From CAZKNJ01 sp964554185 (GTDB lineage: Bacteria; 4484-113), in the NCBI GenBank assembly GCA_964554185.1, contig CAZKNJ010000001.1:25267-89266 (forward strand): a stretch of 64,000 bases of DNA, read 5' to 3'. The first letter of the stretch is position 1; every line of letters begins with the position of its first letter. Shown in pieces: positions 1 through 8,436 of the stretch. The position numbers and the translations under genes are program-made. Below the pieces are notes generated by a model, which saw nothing but the letters and a program-made list of their open reading frames with translations, was not told the DNA's origin and did not search any database.

Positions 1-1
1 C

Positions 2-403
2 AAGCAGTCCGCTGCTGACCGTGGCAACTTGGATGAAGAATACTTGCCAGCACTTCCTTCCTATCTGCCGAAGGGCTTCGGCGTTTACTCGGTTACTCCG
101 CTTTACTTCACGGACAACCTCATCTTCCATGTGGAGATAATTAACCCGTCGCACTCCCAGTTGATATCGCTTTTTGAGACGCAGAACGAGAAGTTTGGCA
201 ATGAGCTGAAGAACAGCTCGTTCGCCCGCGAGCGCCACGTACTTTTCGGCGAGCACGAGGAGAGCGGCTTGTTTGTGCTGCTCATGTCTGAAGACGTGGC
301 CGCAGAGGAGCTGCGCCGCGTGCTCGAATCGTTGGAGGATCAGCCGGAGTTGTCAGCCAAGCTGATAGATGAGGCTCTGCAACGGCTGCTGGGTAGCTCA
401 TAG
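2..403 (+). CDS. C-terminal part of an RseB/LolA-like regulatory protein (5' end outside window)
   Basis: The frame is open to the left edge of the window, so this is the C-terminal part of a longer protein. A TTG at 29 could start translation but is more likely internal. The visible part begins with an LPSYLPKGF-type motif followed by short beta-strand-like stretches (YFTDNLIFHVEI). This resembles the C-terminal domain of MucB/RseB and related DUF4367-type proteins, which sense envelope stress through an anti-sigma factor. The last 40 residues are acidic and helical. An anti-sigma or lipoprotein-carrier-like role is inferred from this short match only; the upstream gene would be needed to settle it. 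Confidence 0.45.
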   Translation, partial: KQSAADRGNLDEEYLPALPSYLPKGFGVYSVTPLYFTDNLIFHVEIINPSHSQLISLFETQNEKFGNELKNSSFARERHVLFGEHEESGLFVLLMSEDVAAEELRRVLESLEDQPELSAKLIDEALQRLLGSS

Positions 404-426
404 CCGCCGGGACGCTGCCTGTAGGC

Positions 427-432
427 TATAAT
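427..432 (+). promoter_or_regulatory. -10 box for the kinase gene, leaderless arrangement
   Basis: A perfect TATAAT ends 8 nt before the GTG start at 441, so transcription should begin at or next to the start codon. No Shine-Dalgarno site lies between them. The same layout recurs across the window. Confidence 0.6.
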
Positions 433-440
433 CGCATTCG

Positions 441-1574
441 GTGGCGGAACGCATCGCACACTACGAAATCGTGGATGTTATCGGGCAGGGCTCGATGGGC
501 AAGGTTTACCGCGCGCGTGACGAGCGGACGGGCGGCTTGATTGCTCTGAAGGTCTTCTTCCCCGATACGACCTTGGACGAACAGCAGCAGGGGGATCTCC
601 TAGCGCGCTTTCAGAAGGAAGCATCCGCGCTCACGACGATAACCCACGAGAATGTGGTAGCTATCCAAGAAGTGGGCAGCTTTGTAGGCCAGGAGTACAT
701 CGCGATGGAGTTCTTAGACGGCCCGAACCTCAAGGACTTGCTGGCGATGGGCGTCACCTTCAGCTTGGAAGATGCGATTGACATCGGAGTGCAGGTACTT
801 GCGGGCCTGGACGCCTGCCACCGCGGGGGGGTTATCCACCGCGACATCAAACCCGCGAATATCGTGAAGTTGCCCAACGGCGTGGTGAAGCTTGCAGACT
901 TCGGCATCGCCCGCATCCTCACCGACGCGACCATCAGCCGCACGGGCACTGTGGTGGGCACGCCCAATTACATGTCGCCGGAGCAGGTGAAAGGCGACGA
1001 AGTGACGCCACGGTCGGACCTGTTCTCGCTGGGGGTTGTGCTTTATGAGCTGCTCACCCGGCACAAGCCCTTTGACGGCGAGAACATCACCGCGATTATG
1101 TACAACGTGGTCAACCTCACGCCGCCGCCGCTATCCTTCTATGTGGAAGATGTGCCGGAAGCGATGGAACAGGTGGTTGAGCGCGCGATAAGCAAGAACC
1201 CGGAAGAGCGGTACGCCAGCGCGCGGGAGTTCCAGCGCGACCTGTTAGCGGTGGACGCGCGCGTGCCCATAGCGCCTGCGGCGGGAGATAAGCCCAACGG
1301 CGTGGATGCCTCCGCAGTGAAGCGGAATGCGGGGAAAGCCGCCAACGGGTCGGTGACTTACTGCGTGGACTGTGGTACGGCCAACCACTCAAAGAGCATA
1401 ATCTGCTCGCGCTGCCACCGCCCGCTGCTTAAGCGCGACATGGCTGTGAGCTTCGCCGAGCGGGTGTACCAGATCGCGCCGGAGGCGCGCTACGACCGGA
1501 TGCTCACGGTGGTGTTGAACACAGTGTTGGCGGTCATCATCTTTGTGCTGCTCTACTTGTTCTTCCGGGGCTAG
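441..1574 (+). CDS. Membrane-tethered serine/threonine protein kinase with zinc ribbon
   Basis: PknB-type (Hanks) kinase of 377 residues. The glycine loop GQGSMGKV is at residues 15-22, the ATP lysine K37 in ALKVF, the catalytic loop HRDIKPAN has D135, and DFG has D153, followed by GTPNYMSPE. All catalytic residues are present, so it should be active. After a linker, CVDCGT...CSRCHRP forms a four-cysteine zinc ribbon, and a single C-terminal membrane helix lies at about 353-375. The kinase is therefore cytoplasmic and tail-anchored, with no outside sensor domain. GTG start chosen because TATAAT ends 8 nt upstream. The stop shares CTAG with the convergent response-regulator gene. Confidence 0.9.
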   Translation: MAERIAHYEIVDVIGQGSMGKVYRARDERTGGLIALKVFFPDTTLDEQQQGDLLARFQKEASALTTITHENVVAIQEVGSFVGQEYIAMEFLDGPNLKDLLAMGVTFSLEDAIDIGVQVLAGLDACHRGGVIHRDIKPANIVKLPNGVVKLADFGIARILTDATISRTGTVVGTPNYMSPEQVKGDEVTPRSDLFSLGVVLYELLTRHKPFDGENITAIMYNVVNLTPPPLSFYVEDVPEAMEQVVERAISKNPEERYASAREFQRDLLAVDARVPIAPAAGDKPNGVDASAVKRNAGKAANGSVTYCVDCGTANHSKSIICSRCHRPLLKRDMAVSFAERVYQIAPEARYDRMLTVVLNTVLAVIIFVLLYLFFRG

Positions 1575-2557
1575 GCTGGCGGGGAAGGCGCTTCCGTCAC
1601 CGGCTGGGAATCGGCGATCGTGTCAAGTCCTTCAACATCGGTGCGCGGCCGGTACTTCAGGAAGCGGATCATGTTGCCCCGGTCGTTGAACGAGACTTCG
1701 TCCATCAGGCTCTTAATAAGGAACAAGCCCCTGCCGTAAGTTTTCATAAACGCTTCCGGGTCAAGATCCTCGTCAAACCGGCTGTGGTCAAAGCCGGCGC
1801 CGTCATCCAGCACCCGCACTTCCGATCGGATGGGGTCAATGGAGACGAATACCGTGATGGATTTGCCGCGGTTGCGCGGTTCTTCCATGTGCTCCAGCAA
1901 ATACTTGCGGTATTCGTTGTGCCCGAGCATCAAACACTTGGCTTTGTCCTCTTTGTCAACCGCGAGGTTGCCGTGCTCAAAGCCGTTCAAGAGCGCTTCG
2001 TAGAGTGCGACCTTTATATCGTTAAGGCGGCTGCTGTCCATTTCCCAGCAGTCACGCACGGTGGCGAACACGTAGTTGATGACCTTTGACAGGTAGATGT
2101 AGTTGTTCGGGATGCGGATGGTGAAGCTCTGGCTGCGAATGAACGGCACGACTTCCTGTACGTCTGCCGTTTCCTGGTGGACTGCAAAGATGTTCTCAAT
2201 CAGCGAGATTATCTGATTGATGTCAAAGGGCTTCTTGATGAAGCTCTTTGCCCCCAGGCGGATAGCAGCAATGGCGTCTTCCATCGTTCCGTAGCCGGTA
2301 AGGATAATCACCGGTACGGATACGCGTCGCTTGCGAATCTCACTCAGAAGTTCAATCCCGCTCATCTCGGGCATCTTGATGTCGGTAACCACGAGGTCAG
2401 GCATCGCCCGGTCGATTTCCGTGAGCGCATCCTTCCCGTTGTTCGCTTGTGAGACCTCGTAGCCCAGGGACTTGCTGATCTTGCTGGCGATAACCTCGCG
2501 GATGATATCCTCATCATCCACGACCAGTATCCGCTTGGGCAGAAGCGCGAACTCCAT
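1571..2557 (-). CDS. Response regulator fused to an RsbW-like (HATPase_c_2) kinase domain
   Basis: 328 residues. Residues 8-125 form a receiver domain with acidic pair D14/D15, phospho-acceptor D59 in VVTDIKMPEMSG, the T/GYGT switch and the KKPF lysine. Residues 150-310 form a GHKL ATPase of the SpoIIAB/RsbW type: N box EALLNGFEHGN, G1 box DDGAGFD and G2 box GRGLFLIKS. There is no histidine-phosphotransfer helix, so this is not an ordinary histidine kinase. Known proteins of this build act in partner-switching control of sigma factors or stress responses, so the phosphorylated receiver probably controls an anti-sigma-type kinase. The start is ATG at 2557; a weak TACTAT lies 9 nt upstream. Confidence 0.85.
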   Translation of the reverse strand: MEFALLPKRILVVDDEDIIREVIASKISKSLGYEVSQANNGKDALTEIDRAMPDLVVTDIKMPEMSGIELLSEIRKRRVSVPVIILTGYGTMEDAIAAIRLGAKSFIKKPFDINQIISLIENIFAVHQETADVQEVVPFIRSQSFTIRIPNNYIYLSKVINYVFATVRDCWEMDSSRLNDIKVALYEALLNGFEHGNLAVDKEDKAKCLMLGHNEYRKYLLEHMEEPRNRGKSITVFVSIDPIRSEVRVLDDGAGFDHSRFDEDLDPEAFMKTYGRGLFLIKSLMDEVSFNDRGNMIRFLKYRPRTDVEGLDTIADSQPVTEAPSPPA

Positions 2558-2690
2558 TAGGCTTCCATAGTACTAAGCAGCCGCCGGATAGTCAAATGGC
2601 GCGCTGGTGGCTTTTCCGCCACCGCACGAGCTTTCCGATGGAAAAAAGCGAAATAGGTTGCTGGTGGCTGCTAATATCTTGTCGGAAATG
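2558..2690. other. Intergenic region between response regulator and virion cluster
   Basis: No gene is visible. An inverted repeat with GGTGGC at 2606-2611 and GCCACC at 2618-2623 forms a 6-bp stem with a TTTTCC loop. It has no following T run, so it is not a clear terminator in either direction. It could be an operator, or part of the control region for the virion genes. Confidence 0.4.
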
Positions 2691-2699
2691 TGCTATAAT
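2691..2699 (+). promoter_or_regulatory. Extended -10 promoter of the virion cluster
   Basis: TGCTATAAT is a perfect extended -10. The predicted transcript starts near 2706, giving a leader of about 43 nt with GGAGGAAG before the portal gene. No convincing -35 box sits at normal spacing. It is the only strong promoter found ahead of the 10.4 kb cluster. Confidence 0.65.
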
Positions 2700-2748
2700 G
2701 TAAAGTGCGCTGGCCAAAACATAACAGCCGGGAGGAAGAACACGGAGA

Positions 2749-4125
2749 ATGGCGCTGCTCGCTTGGCGGAAAACTAGAGAAGTTGACACCACTCATCGCC
2801 TCAGCTCATATCTTGATACGCCGTTGGCGCAAGAGAAGCGCCAGCTTCGGCTGGAGAAGCTGCGCTTCCTTGCAGCGTACTACACCGGGAGCATCTACCG
2901 ACAGAGCTCTCTCTGGAGCCGCCGGAACCAGTACTCCCCGTCTGTAACCGTCCCCAGCATCTACGTCAACTATGCCCGCATGCTCATCGACCGGCTGACG
3001 TCGTTCAGCTTTGACCGCGTACGGGGTGTTGCTCTCACGCCGGGGACCGAGCCTGTCACCGCGCAGGATACCGCAACCGATGCGGAGAAGCTCCTCGCGG
3101 GCTTCCTCTCCCATTCGCGGATCATCCCCAGGCTCACAGCGATCGCCCGCGAGGCCCTGCTGTTCGGCGACGTACTACTGAAGCTGCACTACTCGCCCGG
3201 CGCGGAAATGCCGCTTGCTCTTGGCGTCGTGCCGGCGGAGGAGTTCGACTATTGCCATGAGCCCGACGACGTGCGGTCGGTTCGGTTTTGCCGGCAGGAA
3301 TTTGAGTTCACCGGCGACGCAGGTGAGCGGCTCATGCGCCGGGAGGAGCTCTGGCGCGACTGCATAAAGCTCTATGAAGACGAGCTGATAGCGGGAGCTT
3401 CGCCGCGCATCGGTATGTTTGGCCTGGGCAGCAGGACCCAACGCCCCCGTTTCGCGTTCGAGCCGGCGGGGGAGATACCGCATCCGTTCGGGCGGATACC
3501 GGCGGTACATGTGATGAACCGGCCGCGCCTCGGCGAGAAGTACGGCCACAGCGAGTTGGAGGACCTGACACGCATCCTGGATGACGTCAATTGGAAGCTT
3601 TCCCAGCGCTCGCGCAACATCTCGCGCACGATGAACGCCATCATAAAGAACATCAACGGGCGACTTGTGCACGACCAGCTGGACGACACGCAGATTGTGA
3701 GCGTCATCGGTGAGAACGCGCAGCTTGACTACTTGGTCAATGACAGCGACCTGGCGCCCGTGCAATCGCACATTGAAGAGCTCAAGCGGGCGTTGACGGA
3801 CCTGACCGGCGTTGTGATGCTGAACGCCGACAAAGTAAGCGGCATCGGCGCGATGTCGGGATTCGCGTTGTCCATCCTCTACGAGCCGCTGCTTAATGCA
3901 GCGCGCGCCAAGCGCCGGGAGATCGGGGGGAAGGTTGAGGAATTCTTGAAGCTAACACTTGAGGCGGGCGCACGGCTGGGGTTGGTGCCGGAAAGAGAAG
4001 CGGCTGATGCCGACCCGCGCCTGATCTATGCCCCCGACCTTCACTTCACCGAGCAGGAGAAGTTTACCCGCCTGCGCCGTGAGTTGCTGGCGGCAGAGCA
4101 CGGAGTCTCTAATTCGGACCAATAG
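2749..4125 (+). CDS. Phage portal protein (SPP1 gp6-like)
   Basis: 458 residues, normal for a portal protein. The dodecameric portal sits at one capsid vertex, lets DNA pass and binds the terminase and connector. Recognisable parts are the N-terminal YYTGSIY region, the HPFGRIPAVHV motif before the stem, a wing-type KYGHSELEDLTRILDDVNW helix, and the C-terminal SGIGAMSGFALSILYEPLL helix typical of SPP1-type portals. ATG start with GGAGGAAG 10 nt upstream. It is the first gene of the cluster: the terminase genes that normally precede a portal are absent, and the next gene upstream is a host gene on the other strand. Confidence 0.85.
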   Translation: MALLAWRKTREVDTTHRLSSYLDTPLAQEKRQLRLEKLRFLAAYYTGSIYRQSSLWSRRNQYSPSVTVPSIYVNYARMLIDRLTSFSFDRVRGVALTPGTEPVTAQDTATDAEKLLAGFLSHSRIIPRLTAIAREALLFGDVLLKLHYSPGAEMPLALGVVPAEEFDYCHEPDDVRSVRFCRQEFEFTGDAGERLMRREELWRDCIKLYEDELIAGASPRIGMFGLGSRTQRPRFAFEPAGEIPHPFGRIPAVHVMNRPRLGEKYGHSELEDLTRILDDVNWKLSQRSRNISRTMNAIIKNINGRLVHDQLDDTQIVSVIGENAQLDYLVNDSDLAPVQSHIEELKRALTDLTGVVMLNADKVSGIGAMSGFALSILYEPLLNAARAKRREIGGKVEEFLKLTLEAGARLGLVPEREAADADPRLIYAPDLHFTEQEKFTRLRRELLAAEHGVSNSDQ

Positions 4126-4134
4126 GAGAGGCAA

Positions 4135-4410
4135 ATGGAAGACATAATTGAAACCGCTGATCAGACCCACGAAAAAGAATGCAATGCGCCGGAAGCCCAG
4201 GCGGACGGCAAGCCCGCCGCACCGGTGGATTCTGAGCCTACGGGCGACGAAGAACGCATCGCGCATCTAGTACGCACCGAAGTTGAGAAGTGCCTGGCGC
4301 AGATGTTCCCCGCCGCCCGCGAAGCTCCTAGAAAAGGAGCAGAAGAAAGCTCACTGAACTCCCGCGAGTTTCTGCGCCTGGGCTATGGCGCACAAGCACC
4401 ACAGAACTAG
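4135..4410 (+). CDS. Small acidic protein, possible capsid scaffold
   Basis: 91 residues, strongly acidic and rich in Glu, Ala and Pro, with one predicted helix (IAHLVRTEVEKCLAQMF) and low complexity elsewhere. Its place between portal and major capsid genes, where phages carry the scaffold or protease, suggests a minimal scaffolding protein. No protease motif is present. AGGAGAGG lies directly upstream of the ATG. Function rests on position and composition only. Confidence 0.5.
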   Translation: MEDIIETADQTHEKECNAPEAQADGKPAAPVDSEPTGDEERIAHLVRTEVEKCLAQMFPAAREAPRKGAEESSLNSREFLRLGYGAQAPQN

Positions 4411-4424
4411 AAGGAGACTAACGA

Positions 4425-5336
4425 ATGGCACTTACACTGGCTGAAGCAGCCAAACTTGAGACCGACTACCTTCGCCGAGGTGTAATTGAGACCTTCGGCG
4501 AGTTTTCGCCGGTGCTGCAGGACCTGCCTTTCACTGAGGTTCAGGGCAACTCATACAAGTACAACCTTGAGGAGACCCTGCCTGATGTGGAGTTTCGCGC
4601 AGTAAACACGGCCTACACCGAAAGCACCGGCACCGTGACCAACGAAAGCGAGTCGCTCGTGATCTTTGGAGGAGTGGTTGACGTAGACCGCTACCTCCAG
4701 CAGGTGCGCGGCTCGGTCAATGACCAGCGCGCGCTGCAAACGCGGCTCAAGGTCAAGTCCCTCGCACTGGCGTTCACCCGCGCCTTTTTTGAAGGTGATT
4801 CCGCGGTGGATCCCAATTCCTTCGACGGCCTGCAGAAGCGTCTGACCGGCGGCCAGGTCATCACCGCGGATGCCGGCGCCGGCAACGGCGATGTGCTCTC
4901 GCTGGAGTACATTGACGACCTCATTGACGCTGTCTGGGGCAGCCCGGACGTGCTGTACATGAACAAGGCCAACCGCCGGAAACTGGTGCAGCTCGGCCGC
5001 GAAACCGAGCTGGTAACGGTGGAGATGGACCGCGCCGGCAAAGTCCACACCTACTATGACGGCATCCCCGTCAAGGTCGTGGACAAGGACAACGCCAACG
5101 AGGAGATCCTCGGCTTTGACGAGACCGTGGGTACGGAAGATGAGTGCTCCAGCATCTACGCCGTGCGGTTCGGCGCCGAGGAGTTCGTCTGCGGCCTGAC
5201 CAACGGCAGCATCCAGGTGGAAGACCTGGGCCTGGTTGCCAACCCGCCTGTGTACCGCACGCTCATCGAGTGGTACGTCGGGCTCGGCGTGTTCAATCCC
5301 CGGTCGGCTGCCCGCCTGAAGGGCATCCACCAGTAA
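4425..5336 (+). CDS. Major capsid protein (HK97 fold)
   Basis: 303 residues. The N-terminus MALTLAEAAKLETDYLRRGVI and the following SPVLQDLPF are typical of a family of HK97-fold capsid proteins that lack a long cleaved delta domain. The middle holds helix-rich LKVKSLALAFTRAFFEGD and the DGLQKRL stretch, and the end EWYVGLGVFNPRSAARLKGI matches the usual closing A-domain segment. A strong AAGGAG site precedes the ATG, fitting high expression. No separate prohead protease is found, so maturation may not need cleavage. Confidence 0.8.
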   Translation: MALTLAEAAKLETDYLRRGVIETFGEFSPVLQDLPFTEVQGNSYKYNLEETLPDVEFRAVNTAYTESTGTVTNESESLVIFGGVVDVDRYLQQVRGSVNDQRALQTRLKVKSLALAFTRAFFEGDSAVDPNSFDGLQKRLTGGQVITADAGAGNGDVLSLEYIDDLIDAVWGSPDVLYMNKANRRKLVQLGRETELVTVEMDRAGKVHTYYDGIPVKVVDKDNANEEILGFDETVGTEDECSSIYAVRFGAEEFVCGLTNGSIQVEDLGLVANPPVYRTLIEWYVGLGVFNPRSAARLKGIHQ

Positions 5337-5343
5337 CCACCCC

Positions 5344-5592
5344 ATGGATACGAAGCGTCTCTGCGGCTATCTACGCCTGGCGTGCGACGTGCTGGAGAAG
5401 GACTTCTCGCAGCACGAACCATCCTCTCCCAGCGGCGAGCTGTTTGAAGTAACGCTCGCCAACCGCCATTACACCGGCCCGCTGCTGGGCTGTTGGTTTG
5501 AGCGGGGGAAGGCTGAGATGGGCGCGGTGGCCGTGGAGCGCTTCATCCGTGCTGGATATGCGGCCACACGGATTGATCCCGGTTCATTCTGA
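5344..5592 (+). CDS. Small head-region protein of unknown function
   Basis: 82 residues, starting 7 nt after the capsid gene. It holds helical and beta-like stretches (LCGYLRLACDVLEKDF, ELFEVTLANRHYTGPLLG) and two cysteines. It could be a capsid decoration or head-completion protein by position, but no motif proves this. The gene is in the same direction and tightly spaced with its neighbours. Confidence 0.45.
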   Translation: MDTKRLCGYLRLACDVLEKDFSQHEPSSPSGELFEVTLANRHYTGPLLGCWFERGKAEMGAVAVERFIRAGYAATRIDPGSF

Positions 5593-5601
5593 GTACGAAA
5601 C

Positions 5602-6189
5602 ATGAAGACGAACACCGATTACATCCGCTCGTTTCTGGGCGATCGCGAAGAGGAAACACCGCTCTTCAGTGATGCAGAGATCAGCGCGCTGCTGCTCAAG
5701 CACCTACACCGCAGGATTACGCCGAGACTCTCAGGCCATTTAGCGGCGCGTGGCGTTGACTGCACCGAGGTGGACAACGCCGGGCTGCTGCGCATCACGC
5801 TGCGGTCGCTGGCGAATATGCCCGGCGCGTATGACTCGGGCGTGGGCCACTGGCTGGAGAGCAGCTGCGCCTTCCGCCTTGACGGGACCCCTTACGAACC
5901 GGTGGCGGGCGACGATATTGACTACGTTTCCGGCACCGTCACACTGGAGACTCCGCCCGCTGAGGGCGCACGATTAACGGTTGACACCTATTTGGTGGAC
6001 ATCAAGGTCGTGCTCACCGAGCTTCTGCAGATTCTGCGGTCGTCCCGCGCCAGGCTGGCGCTGAAAGCAAATCTCTCCGGCGTGAGCATTGACCTCACCG
6101 AGGTCAGCCGCCGCCTCAAGAGTGAGATAGAAGAGCTTGGCTCTGGCTATGAAATGCCCCATCCCGCCCAGGAGGACTACCCACACTGA
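5602..6189 (+). CDS. Putative head-tail connector protein
   Basis: 195 residues. The N-terminal YIRSFLGDREEETPLFSDAEISALL looks like the helical start of gp6/gp15-type adaptors, which bind below the portal. The rest has beta strands (FRLDGTPYEPV, IDYVSGTVTLETPPAEGARLTVDTYLV) and a C-terminal helical segment. This beta unit resembles the structural domain found in several phage connector proteins. The stop TGA overlaps the next ATG by one base, typical of co-translated virion genes. Confidence 0.55.
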   Translation: MKTNTDYIRSFLGDREEETPLFSDAEISALLLKHLHRRITPRLSGHLAARGVDCTEVDNAGLLRITLRSLANMPGAYDSGVGHWLESSCAFRLDGTPYEPVAGDDIDYVSGTVTLETPPAEGARLTVDTYLVDIKVVLTELLQILRSSRARLALKANLSGVSIDLTEVSRRLKSEIEELGSGYEMPHPAQEDYPH

Positions 6190-6584
6190 TGAGCGGCACG
6201 GAACTAGCAAGGGCGTTTCGGGAGCTAGTGGCGCACCTCGGCGGCAGCGTGGTTGATGTGTACCTTCGTATCTATGAGTATACACCGGGCGAGTCTGAGG
6301 CCGGCGCGCCGCCGCAAGGAACCTACACTGACACCAAGATTGAGCCAAGGCCGATCGTGCTTGACCTGGACGCCAAGGGTGGTGAAGGCCTGCGCGAAGA
6401 TGTCGCCGGCCATCGCGACGTGCACGGCATGAAGCGAATCATCATGCCTGCGAACGTGGAGGTTCAGGGCGGTGGCAGGCTGTGGTTTGACGGCTCGGAG
6501 TGGGAAGTAATGAAGGTGCGGGCACCCGTGCTGTACGGACAGGTGATGCTGAAGCTGGTCTTGGCGCGGAGGCTGGTTGGATGA
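6189..6584 (+). CDS. Putative head-closure (stopper) protein
   Basis: 131 residues. The stretch GRLWFDGSEWEVMKVRAPVLYGQVMLKLVL resembles the C-terminal beta part of head-closure proteins such as SPP1 gp16, where the protein describes a small beta barrel sealing the connector. It lies in the expected place, after the adaptor and before the tail terminator. The stop overlaps the next start as ATGA. Assignment rests mainly on order and length. Confidence 0.45.
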   Translation: MSGTELARAFRELVAHLGGSVVDVYLRIYEYTPGESEAGAPPQGTYTDTKIEPRPIVLDLDAKGGEGLREDVAGHRDVHGMKRIIMPANVEVQGGGRLWFDGSEWEVMKVRAPVLYGQVMLKLVLARRLVG

Positions 6585-7021
6585 TACTGCACACAATCTA
6601 CAGCGTGAATCTCTGGCTCGGCGCGCAACTCAGCACGTCTGCGCCGGTTGCCTTCACCGAACACGATGAACTGCGGCTTCCCGGCTACCGCGTGGAGTGG
6701 GGCAGCGAGCGCGAAGCGCGGGTAAGCCCCCGTGGAGTGCTGAGCGGGGCGCGTTTCACCGTCTACTGCGTGGCGAGCCGTTCGGAAGCCCATGTATCGC
6801 GCAGGCTGGCAACCGTGCTCGTCAGCGTGCTTCGGCGTGCAGAGAGAAACGGGTTCACCATTCCGCGTTACCGCTACCCCCGCCAGGAAACCGACGAGCC
6901 GGTGGACCATATCGCCGTAAGGGATGTGAGCGACCGGCCGGTGCACCTGCCGGATCACCCGGAGCTGGCGGTGCACGCTGTGCAAGCGACGGCCATCACT
7001 CTCAACCCGCCGGTGAGATAA
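6581..7021 (+). CDS. Putative tail terminator / neck protein
   Basis: 146 residues, ATG at 6581 in an ATGA overlap with the upstream stop. It sits just before the tail-tube gene, where siphophages encode the tail terminator that caps tube growth. The sequence has alternating beta-like segments (LSGARFTVYCVASR, HAVQATAITL) and a central helix (VSRRLATVLVSVLRRAER), broadly as in tail terminators. No diagnostic motif was recognised, so this is a positional call. Confidence 0.45.
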   Translation: MILHTIYSVNLWLGAQLSTSAPVAFTEHDELRLPGYRVEWGSEREARVSPRGVLSGARFTVYCVASRSEAHVSRRLATVLVSVLRRAERNGFTIPRYRYPRQETDEPVDHIAVRDVSDRPVHLPDHPELAVHAVQATAITLNPPVR

Positions 7022-7030
7022 GGAGTTACG

Positions 7031-7789
7031 ATGTCTATCTGTTATAACGCGTTGACGCTGGGCGAATCGGAAGTCTACCTGAACGACCAGCATATGGGGC
7101 TCGCCGCCGAAGTGCGGCTGCACAAGCTGGTGGAGCGCATCGCGGTGGAGCGCCCGGAAGGTGGCGAGCTCACCGTGCGCAAGCTCATCCCGCTTCGGCG
7201 CTCATTCAGCATCGAGCTCAAGCTCAAGGAGCTGGCGCCTGCCGCCTTCTCGTTCTTCACCGGCGATGGAGGGAGCGCAAACTTCACGGTAGCCAACCAC
7301 GGGATGCGCGACTACCTGCGGCTGTTCCCGGACCGGCCGACGAAGCTGCGCCACTTGCCCGCCACCACGCCATCGGTTAAGAGCGCGGATGGCTCCATCA
7401 CCTACGCTGTCGGCGTGGACTTCCAGGAAGACTGGCTGAATGGACGCTTCACGCTGCTGCCGGAGGGCAGCATCGCGCCGGGGCAGTTGCTGCGCGTGGA
7501 CTACACGGCGGACTTCCCGGCGGGCCGCGAAGTGGTATTGGCGGAGCAAACTCCTACGACAGCGGTGATGGAGATTCTGCACCGCTACCCCGACGGCGAG
7601 AGCTTCCTCAGCCTGGTGCTGCGCAAGGTGGAGCTGGACGGCTCCGGCCTAATGGCGCTGGAGGCGGAGGATCTCATCTCGGTGCCTCTCGCCGGCAGAT
7701 GCCTGGCGGACGAGAACTACCCGTCGTCCCCCTTCGGTTATGCGCGGTTCTACAGTGCGATGATGGCTCAAATGGAGAACAGACCGTGA
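7031..7789 (+). CDS. Putative major tail tube protein
   Basis: 252 residues. The strong AAGGAG site 5 nt before the ATG is shared only with the capsid and a few others in the cluster, fitting a structural protein made in many copies. Sequence is beta-rich with a repeated pattern (SFSIELKLKEL, ESFLSLVLRKVELDGSGLMALEAEDLISVPL) as in tail-tube proteins. It sits directly before the paired small genes that look like tail-assembly chaperones. Stop and next start overlap by one base. It could also be a different tail protein, but the order supports the tube. Confidence 0.6.
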   Translation: MSICYNALTLGESEVYLNDQHMGLAAEVRLHKLVERIAVERPEGGELTVRKLIPLRRSFSIELKLKELAPAAFSFFTGDGGSANFTVANHGMRDYLRLFPDRPTKLRHLPATTPSVKSADGSITYAVGVDFQEDWLNGRFTLLPEGSIAPGQLLRVDYTADFPAGREVVLAEQTPTTAVMEILHRYPDGESFLSLVLRKVELDGSGLMALEAEDLISVPLAGRCLADENYPSSPFGYARFYSAMMAQMENRP

Positions 7790-8205
7790 TGTTCGACGTA
7801 AGCACAATGGCAAGAAAGCTCCGCCAGCGGCTGACCGAACTACCACTGGTGGGCAGCGGCGCGAAAGTTGCGCTCCGCTGCGGGCGTATCGTACGCGTGC
7901 GCCCACTGAACCTGCGGCAGGCGCTAGCGCTTATCGGATTGGCAGCGGGATTGGTTGAACGGCTTGGTTGGGAGCGGCTCGCAGCAATGCAGCCGCTGGA
8001 AGCGGCGCTGATGATACTCGCCGCAGGCGGCGAGGAACTGGCCGATGCGCTGGCGCTGATTACTGGCGAGACACGCGACTTTGTCCTTTCGGAGCTGGGG
8101 CCGGAGGACGCACTGAAGGTGCTGCTGGCGGCTTGGCGGCAGGAGTTTGCCAGCCTGACGCCCGCAGAAGCCGCCTCCGCCTTCGCCGGGGGAAACCATG
8201 ACTGA
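7789..8205 (+). CDS. Putative tail-assembly chaperone, first of two
   Basis: 138 residues, starting at ATG 7789 inside the upstream stop codon. It is mostly helical (LNLRQALALIGLAAGLVERL, LEAALMILAAGG, LGPEDALKVLLAAWRQEF) after a short beta region with VALRCGRIVRVRPL. Phages encode two small proteins between tube and tape measure, like lambda gpG and gpGT. Here the second gene starts 8 bases before this stop in another frame rather than by an obvious slippery frameshift. Function is inferred from position and helical character. Confidence 0.5.
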   Translation: MFDVSTMARKLRQRLTELPLVGSGAKVALRCGRIVRVRPLNLRQALALIGLAAGLVERLGWERLAAMQPLEAALMILAAGGEELADALALITGETRDFVLSELGPEDALKVLLAAWRQEFASLTPAEAASAFAGGNHD

Positions 8206-8434
8206 GCCGCGCCGGGCGCTTGCGGGCTGGGGGATGCTACTGGATGAGAGCCTGCCGCGCTTGTTGGCGATGTTGGCACTTAAGCTCGGAATGCCGCCGG
8301 GCGAAGCTCTTGAGCGCTTGTCGCCGAGGGACCTGGTGCTGCTCGCCGAAGCGCTGGCGGCGGATGGAGCTTCACCGCCTACTGGTGAACCGCAGGAAGA
8401 ACTCAGCCGTTTGCAGGCTTTCCTGATGGAGTAA
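8198..8434 (+). CDS. Putative tail-assembly chaperone, second of two
   Basis: 78 residues, overlapping the previous gene by 8 bases. All-helical, with DESLPRLLAMLALKLGMPPGEALERLSPRDLVLLAEALA and an acidic tail. This matches the second, smaller chaperone usually produced by frameshift in siphophages, here as a separately started gene. Only two bases separate it from the next gene. Confidence 0.45.
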   Translation: MTEPRRALAGWGMLLDESLPRLLAMLALKLGMPPGEALERLSPRDLVLLAEALAADGASPPTGEPQEELSRLQAFLME

Positions 8435-8436
8435 CG

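Noticed and set aside
2606..2623. Terminator ahead of the virion cluster
   Set aside because: A 6-bp hairpin exists but no T run follows on either strand.
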